Below are positions 61,242-64,000 of a DNA stretch of 64,000 nucleotides, piece by piece. Position 1 is the first letter of the stretch, and every line of letters begins with the position of its first letter. The stretch spans positions 32,113-96,112 of the forward strand of contig JACRJB010000005.1 of NCBI GenBank assembly GCA_016215605.1, given 5' to 3'. This stretch comes from Rhodopseudomonas palustris (GTDB taxonomy: Bacteria; Pseudomonadota; Alphaproteobacteria; Rhizobiales; Xanthobacteraceae). A program made the position numbers and the translations under genes. The notes beneath the pieces are model-generated. The model was not told the origin of the DNA and ran no database searches. It saw only the letters and a list, made by a program, of their open reading frames with translations.

Positions 61242-61777
61242 GCGCTTTCACACGCCGGATCGGGGCGACGACCTGTGAGGTCGTCGTCGCCGACATCACC
61301 ACGCTCGCCGTCGACGCGATCGTCAACGCCGCCAACAGCTCGCTGCTCGGCGGCGGCGGGGTCGACGGTGCGATCCACCGCGCCGCTGGGCCGCGCCTGC
61401 TCGCGGAATGCCGCCGTCTCGGCGGCTGCGCCACCGGCGACGCCAAGATCACCAAGGGCTACGACCTGCCGGCGCGGCATGTGATTCATGCCGTCGGTCC
61501 GGTCTGGCACGGCGGCGGCGCCGGCGAGGATGCTGCGCTCGCCTCCTGCTACCGCCGCGCGCTCGCGCTGTGCGAGGAGCACGGCCTCGCCTCGGTGGCG
61601 TTTTCGGCGATCTCCACCGGCGTCTACGGCTTTCCCCCCGACCGCGCGGCGCCGCTGGCGGTCGCGACCTGCATCGATGCGCTGCGCAGCGCGCCGTCGG
61701 TGACGCGAGTGGTGTTCTGCTGCTTCTCGGAACCCAGCGCCGCCTTGCACCGCGCCGCGCTGGCCGCGGCCTCTTGA
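61238..61777 (+). CDS. Macro-domain protein, start codon unclear
   Basis: A 179-codon frame with a macro-domain core: [52 protein letters not shown]. It would bind or hydrolyse ADP-ribose derivatives. No ATG, GTG or TTG lies before the domain in a plausible place; the first candidate is a CTG at 61238 overlapping the grxD stop (CTGA), so translational coupling with grxD is inferred. The 3' end at 61777 is certain. Confidence 0.75.
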   Translation: MSAFTRRIGATTCEVVVADITTLAVDAIVNAANSSLLGGGGVDGAIHRAAGPRLLAECRRLGGCATGDAKITKGYDLPARHVIHAVGPVWHGGGAGEDAALASCYRRALALCEEHGLASVAFSAISTGVYGFPPDRAAPLAVATCIDALRSAPSVTRVVFCCFSEPSAALHRAALAAAS

Positions 61778-61829
61778 TTAGCTGCGCCCGACCGCTACCA
61801 TCCCTCGCTGGATCAACCGGGAGAATCCG

Positions 61830-63122
61830 ATGATGTTGCGTCGCGCCGCGCGAACGCTGTGTGCAGGAGCGCTGGTCGCGTTCGCCGCCGTCTCCGTCTC
61901 GACTTCCGCCGTCGCGGAAGGAACTTTCGACCCGCCGGCCAGCGCAAAATTTGCGCCCGCCAAGCTCGAGGCCGTCGACGCGTTCTTCAACAAGATCATC
62001 GCCGAGGGCAAGATCCCGGGCGCGGTGGTGTACATCGAGCAACGCGGCAAGCCGGTGTATCACAAGCATTTCGGCGTGCGCGACGTCGCCACGCAGAAGC
62101 CGATGACCGACGACACCATCTTCCGGCTGGCGTCGCTGACCAAGCCGTTCACCGCCTTCGCGGTGATGAAGCTGGTCGACGACGGCAAGCTCAAGCTCGA
62201 CGATCCGGTGTCGAAGTACATTCCAGCCTTCGCCGACACCAAGGTCGGCGTCGAGAAGAAGCGCGACAACGGCGAGAAGGTTCTCGATTTCGAGCCGCTG
62301 AAGCGGCCGATCAAGATCAGCGACCTGCTGCTGCACACCTCCGGCATCACCTACGGCTTCTACGGCGACAGCCTGGTGCGCAAGGCGATCGCCGCCGCGA
62401 AGATCTACGACGGCGACCCCAGCAACGCCGAATTCGCCGACCGGATCGCCAAGGTGCCGCTGCAGGAGCAGCCCGGCACGCTGTGGGACTACGGCAATTC
62501 CTACGAAGTGCTCGGCCGCGTCGTCGAAGTGGCTTCGGGCAAGCCGTTCTACGAGTATCAGAAGGAGACGCTGTTCGATCCGCTCGGGATGAAGGACACG
62601 CGCTATTATCTGCCGGAGGACGAGCAGAAGGCGCGGATGGCGCAGCCGATGCCGAACGACGCCGACTTCCGCGTCGGCCGTCCGAGCCGGCCCGACATCG
62701 TCAAGCAGTGGCAGTCGGGTGGCGGCGGCCTGACCTCGACGCCGAACGACGTGATCCGCTTCGTGCGGATGCTGCTGCACAAGGGCGAACTCGACGGCAA
62801 GCGCTATCTCAGCGAGGCGACCTTCAAGGCGATGACCACCGATCAGATCGGTCCGTCGTCCGGCATCGAGCGCGATTACTTCTACTTCCCGGGCGACGGC
62901 TTCGGCTACGGCTACGGGCTCGCCGTCCGCACCGACGCGGGCAACGCCAAGCCGCCGCCGCCCGGCTCGCTGGGCGAACTGAAATGGGACGGCGCCAGCG
63001 GCTGTTACTTCGTGGTCGATCCGAAGCTCGAGATGTTCTTCGTGCTGATGGAGCAGACCCCGTCGCAGCGCCAGCCGGTCCAGCGCGAGCTCAAGAAGCT
63101 GGTCTACGAAGCGCTGGAGTAA
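61830..63122 (+). CDS. Class C beta-lactamase-fold serine hydrolase
   Basis: A 430-residue periplasmic protein with a signal peptide (cleavage near AVAEGT). Catalytic S102-x-x-K105 in ASLTKPFT and Y221-x-N223 in DYGNSYEVLG. The third motif (typically HxG) is not clear. Such proteins are usually esterases or peptidases, rather than antibiotic-resistance enzymes. The substrate is unknown. It lies downstream of the macro-domain gene. Confidence 0.9.
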   Translation: MMLRRAARTLCAGALVAFAAVSVSTSAVAEGTFDPPASAKFAPAKLEAVDAFFNKIIAEGKIPGAVVYIEQRGKPVYHKHFGVRDVATQKPMTDDTIFRLASLTKPFTAFAVMKLVDDGKLKLDDPVSKYIPAFADTKVGVEKKRDNGEKVLDFEPLKRPIKISDLLLHTSGITYGFYGDSLVRKAIAAAKIYDGDPSNAEFADRIAKVPLQEQPGTLWDYGNSYEVLGRVVEVASGKPFYEYQKETLFDPLGMKDTRYYLPEDEQKARMAQPMPNDADFRVGRPSRPDIVKQWQSGGGGLTSTPNDVIRFVRMLLHKGELDGKRYLSEATFKAMTTDQIGPSSGIERDYFYFPGDGFGYGYGLAVRTDAGNAKPPPPGSLGELKWDGASGCYFVVDPKLEMFFVLMEQTPSQRQPVQRELKKLVYEALE

Positions 63123-63425
63123 GCGGGGCGGGGAGTTGCCTTTGCTCGGTGAGCGCCCCGGAGCGACGAAAAACGACTCCGTCGCGGTGCGCCGCGCGAC
63201 GCGTGCGAGGAGCCAATCATCAGCGACGAGGCTGCTTCAGTTTGACGCAGTCGCGCCCCGCTCGCCACGAATGTCGAGCCGCATCCGGCGGTTTTGTTCT
63301 GCATGTCGCCATGCCGCGGTGCACGAAGCGACCGGGGCTGCGGAACCAACGCGGGATCCGATTGTTCCGAATTGACGCTGCGGCGATTTGCGCCCACCGT
63401 CCGCGCCCCAACCGAAAGGAATCGA
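63123..63425. other. Intergenic region, 303 bases, no gene recognised
   Basis: A GC-rich gap with no convincing reading frame, operator or terminator. The last 50 bases are the leader of the Gly/Arg-rich gene. Confidence 0.5.
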
Positions 63426-63722
63426 ATGTCCTATAAGCATCCCGGTCGTCAGAGCCTCGTCTCGCGCATCCTCGCGGCGGTGATCCTGACCAGCATCTAT
63501 GCGTTCAGTCTCGTCGGCGCGACAGCGCTGATCACCGGCGCGTCGACCAGCGCAGCCCACGCGCAGCGCGGTGATCGCGGGCGGGGACGTGGTCGCGGTC
63601 GCGGTCGTGGCTACGATCGCGGATACGACCGTGGCTATCGCGGCGATCGCGGTCGCGTGCGCGGCGGTGGCCGCCCCGGCGCCTGCGTCGTCAACGCCGC
63701 CGGCGTTCGCATCTGCCTGTAA
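63426..63722 (+). CDS. Gly/Arg-rich secreted peptide
   Basis: A 98-residue protein. Residues 1-46 form a long hydrophobic signal or membrane segment (ILAAVILTSIYAFSLVG...AHA). The remainder is a GRGRGRGRG/YDRGYDRGYRG tract ending CVVNAAGVRICL. It has AAAGGAATCG as ribosome site. No function known; the Arg/Gly repeats suggest binding to nucleic acid or acidic polymers, as inference. Confidence 0.65.
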   Translation: MSYKHPGRQSLVSRILAAVILTSIYAFSLVGATALITGASTSAAHAQRGDRGRGRGRGRGRGYDRGYDRGYRGDRGRVRGGGRPGACVVNAAGVRICL

Positions 63723-63871
63723 TACCGGATTGAGCCGCGCCGACGTCGTCGGGCGCTCGATCAGCAACCATCAACGCGCGCTGCTCCCCGAGCGGCGCGC
63801 GTTGTCGTTGGAGCGCTTCATCGATCGATTGAAGCGATACGGCCTTTCCGGAGGTCGTAAGTCCTCATCCT

Positions 63872-64000
63872 GAGAGTCTGACTCAAAACTTGTCGTTATT
63901 TTGCGAGCCTTGCGAGACGGTGGGTCAGGAGGCGGAAGTGGGCGATCAGGAGCCAGGCGGTCGCCGAAGCGATGGATTGCTCGAAGTCTTTGCTGAGGCG
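63872..64000 (-). mobile_element. IS5-type insertion sequence, right part beyond window
   Basis: GAGAGTCTGACTCAAAACTT probably starts the terminal inverted repeat, immediately before the transposase stop. The rest lies past 64000. Confidence 0.65.
63896..64000 (-). CDS. IS5-family transposase, C-terminal 34 residues
   Basis: The last 34 codons read RLSKDFEQSIASATAWLLIA and end RLARLAK, the usual C-terminus of the IS5-family DDE transposase. The gene starts beyond 64000. Whether the copy is complete is unknown. Confidence 0.8.
   Translation of the reverse strand, partial: RLSKDFEQSIASATAWLLIAHFRLLTHRLARLAK

Overview
This is a high-GC chromosomal segment from an alphaproteobacterium of the Rhodopseudomonas/Bradyrhizobium group. 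The assignment rests on several things: alphaproteobacterial SOS boxes (GAAC-N7-GAAC) in front of recA, a tandem glycine riboswitch before gcvTHP, the purC-purS-purQ...purL cluster, DUF1476 (ATPase inhibitor zeta), HdeA-like and CHAT/caspase-type genes, and many short REP-like palindromic elements of the kind common in this group. No rRNA, tRNA or CRISPR array was recognised.

Layout. 0-6.8 kb: small genes of envelope, signalling and unknown function (truncated caspase-fold protein, PilZ, HdeA-like protein, thioesterase, Crp/Fnr regulator, a zinc-ribbon micro-protein behind a perfect FNR/FixK box, a collagen-like lipoprotein, a receiver-only response regulator). 7.0-8.8 kb: a lower-GC patch with a broken P63C-domain gene, a dCTP deaminase-like gene and an 88-codon partner, placed beside recA and sharing a LexA-type control region with it. 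9.0-28.2 kb: core genes recA, gcvP-gcvH-gcvT with riboswitch, alaS, a GNAT acetyltransferase, an AI-2E-type permease, two divergent CPA2 K+/H+ antiporters, icd, and a TrmJ-type methyltransferase fused to a DUF559 domain.

28.2-40.3 kb: an accessory region with six toxin-antitoxin loci or remnants (two ParDE-like, one HI1419/HI1420-type, VapBC, one XRE antitoxin with a residual toxin tail, one HigBA). Among them are a GreA-like protein, an HNH-type protein, a partial gene duplication flanking VapBC, and a frameshifted AT-rich gene with a HEPN-like RNAVAH motif. Two toxin operons start directly behind perfect inverted repeats that look like operators.

40.4-48.2 kb: DUF1476 gene, purC, purS, a small coiled-coil gene, purQ, a thioesterase, trpB2 and purL, so three purine steps lie in one stretch. 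48.6-55.9 kb: TetR regulator, periplasmic substrate-binding protein, cytochrome P450, acyltransferase-3 membrane protein, DUF427, bolA and ltrA. 56-58.2 kb: unrecognised membrane proteins and a second HNH-type protein. 58.3-63.7 kb: egtD and egtB (ergothioneine pathway), grxD (CGFS glutaredoxin, normally a BolA partner), a macro-domain protein, a class-C beta-lactamase-fold hydrolase and a Gly/Arg-rich secreted peptide. The window ends inside the 3' end of an IS5-type transposase gene.

The gaps between transcription units are largely filled by four families of REP-like palindromes, often as inverted pairs. Functions are assigned from protein motifs read by eye; no database search was run.
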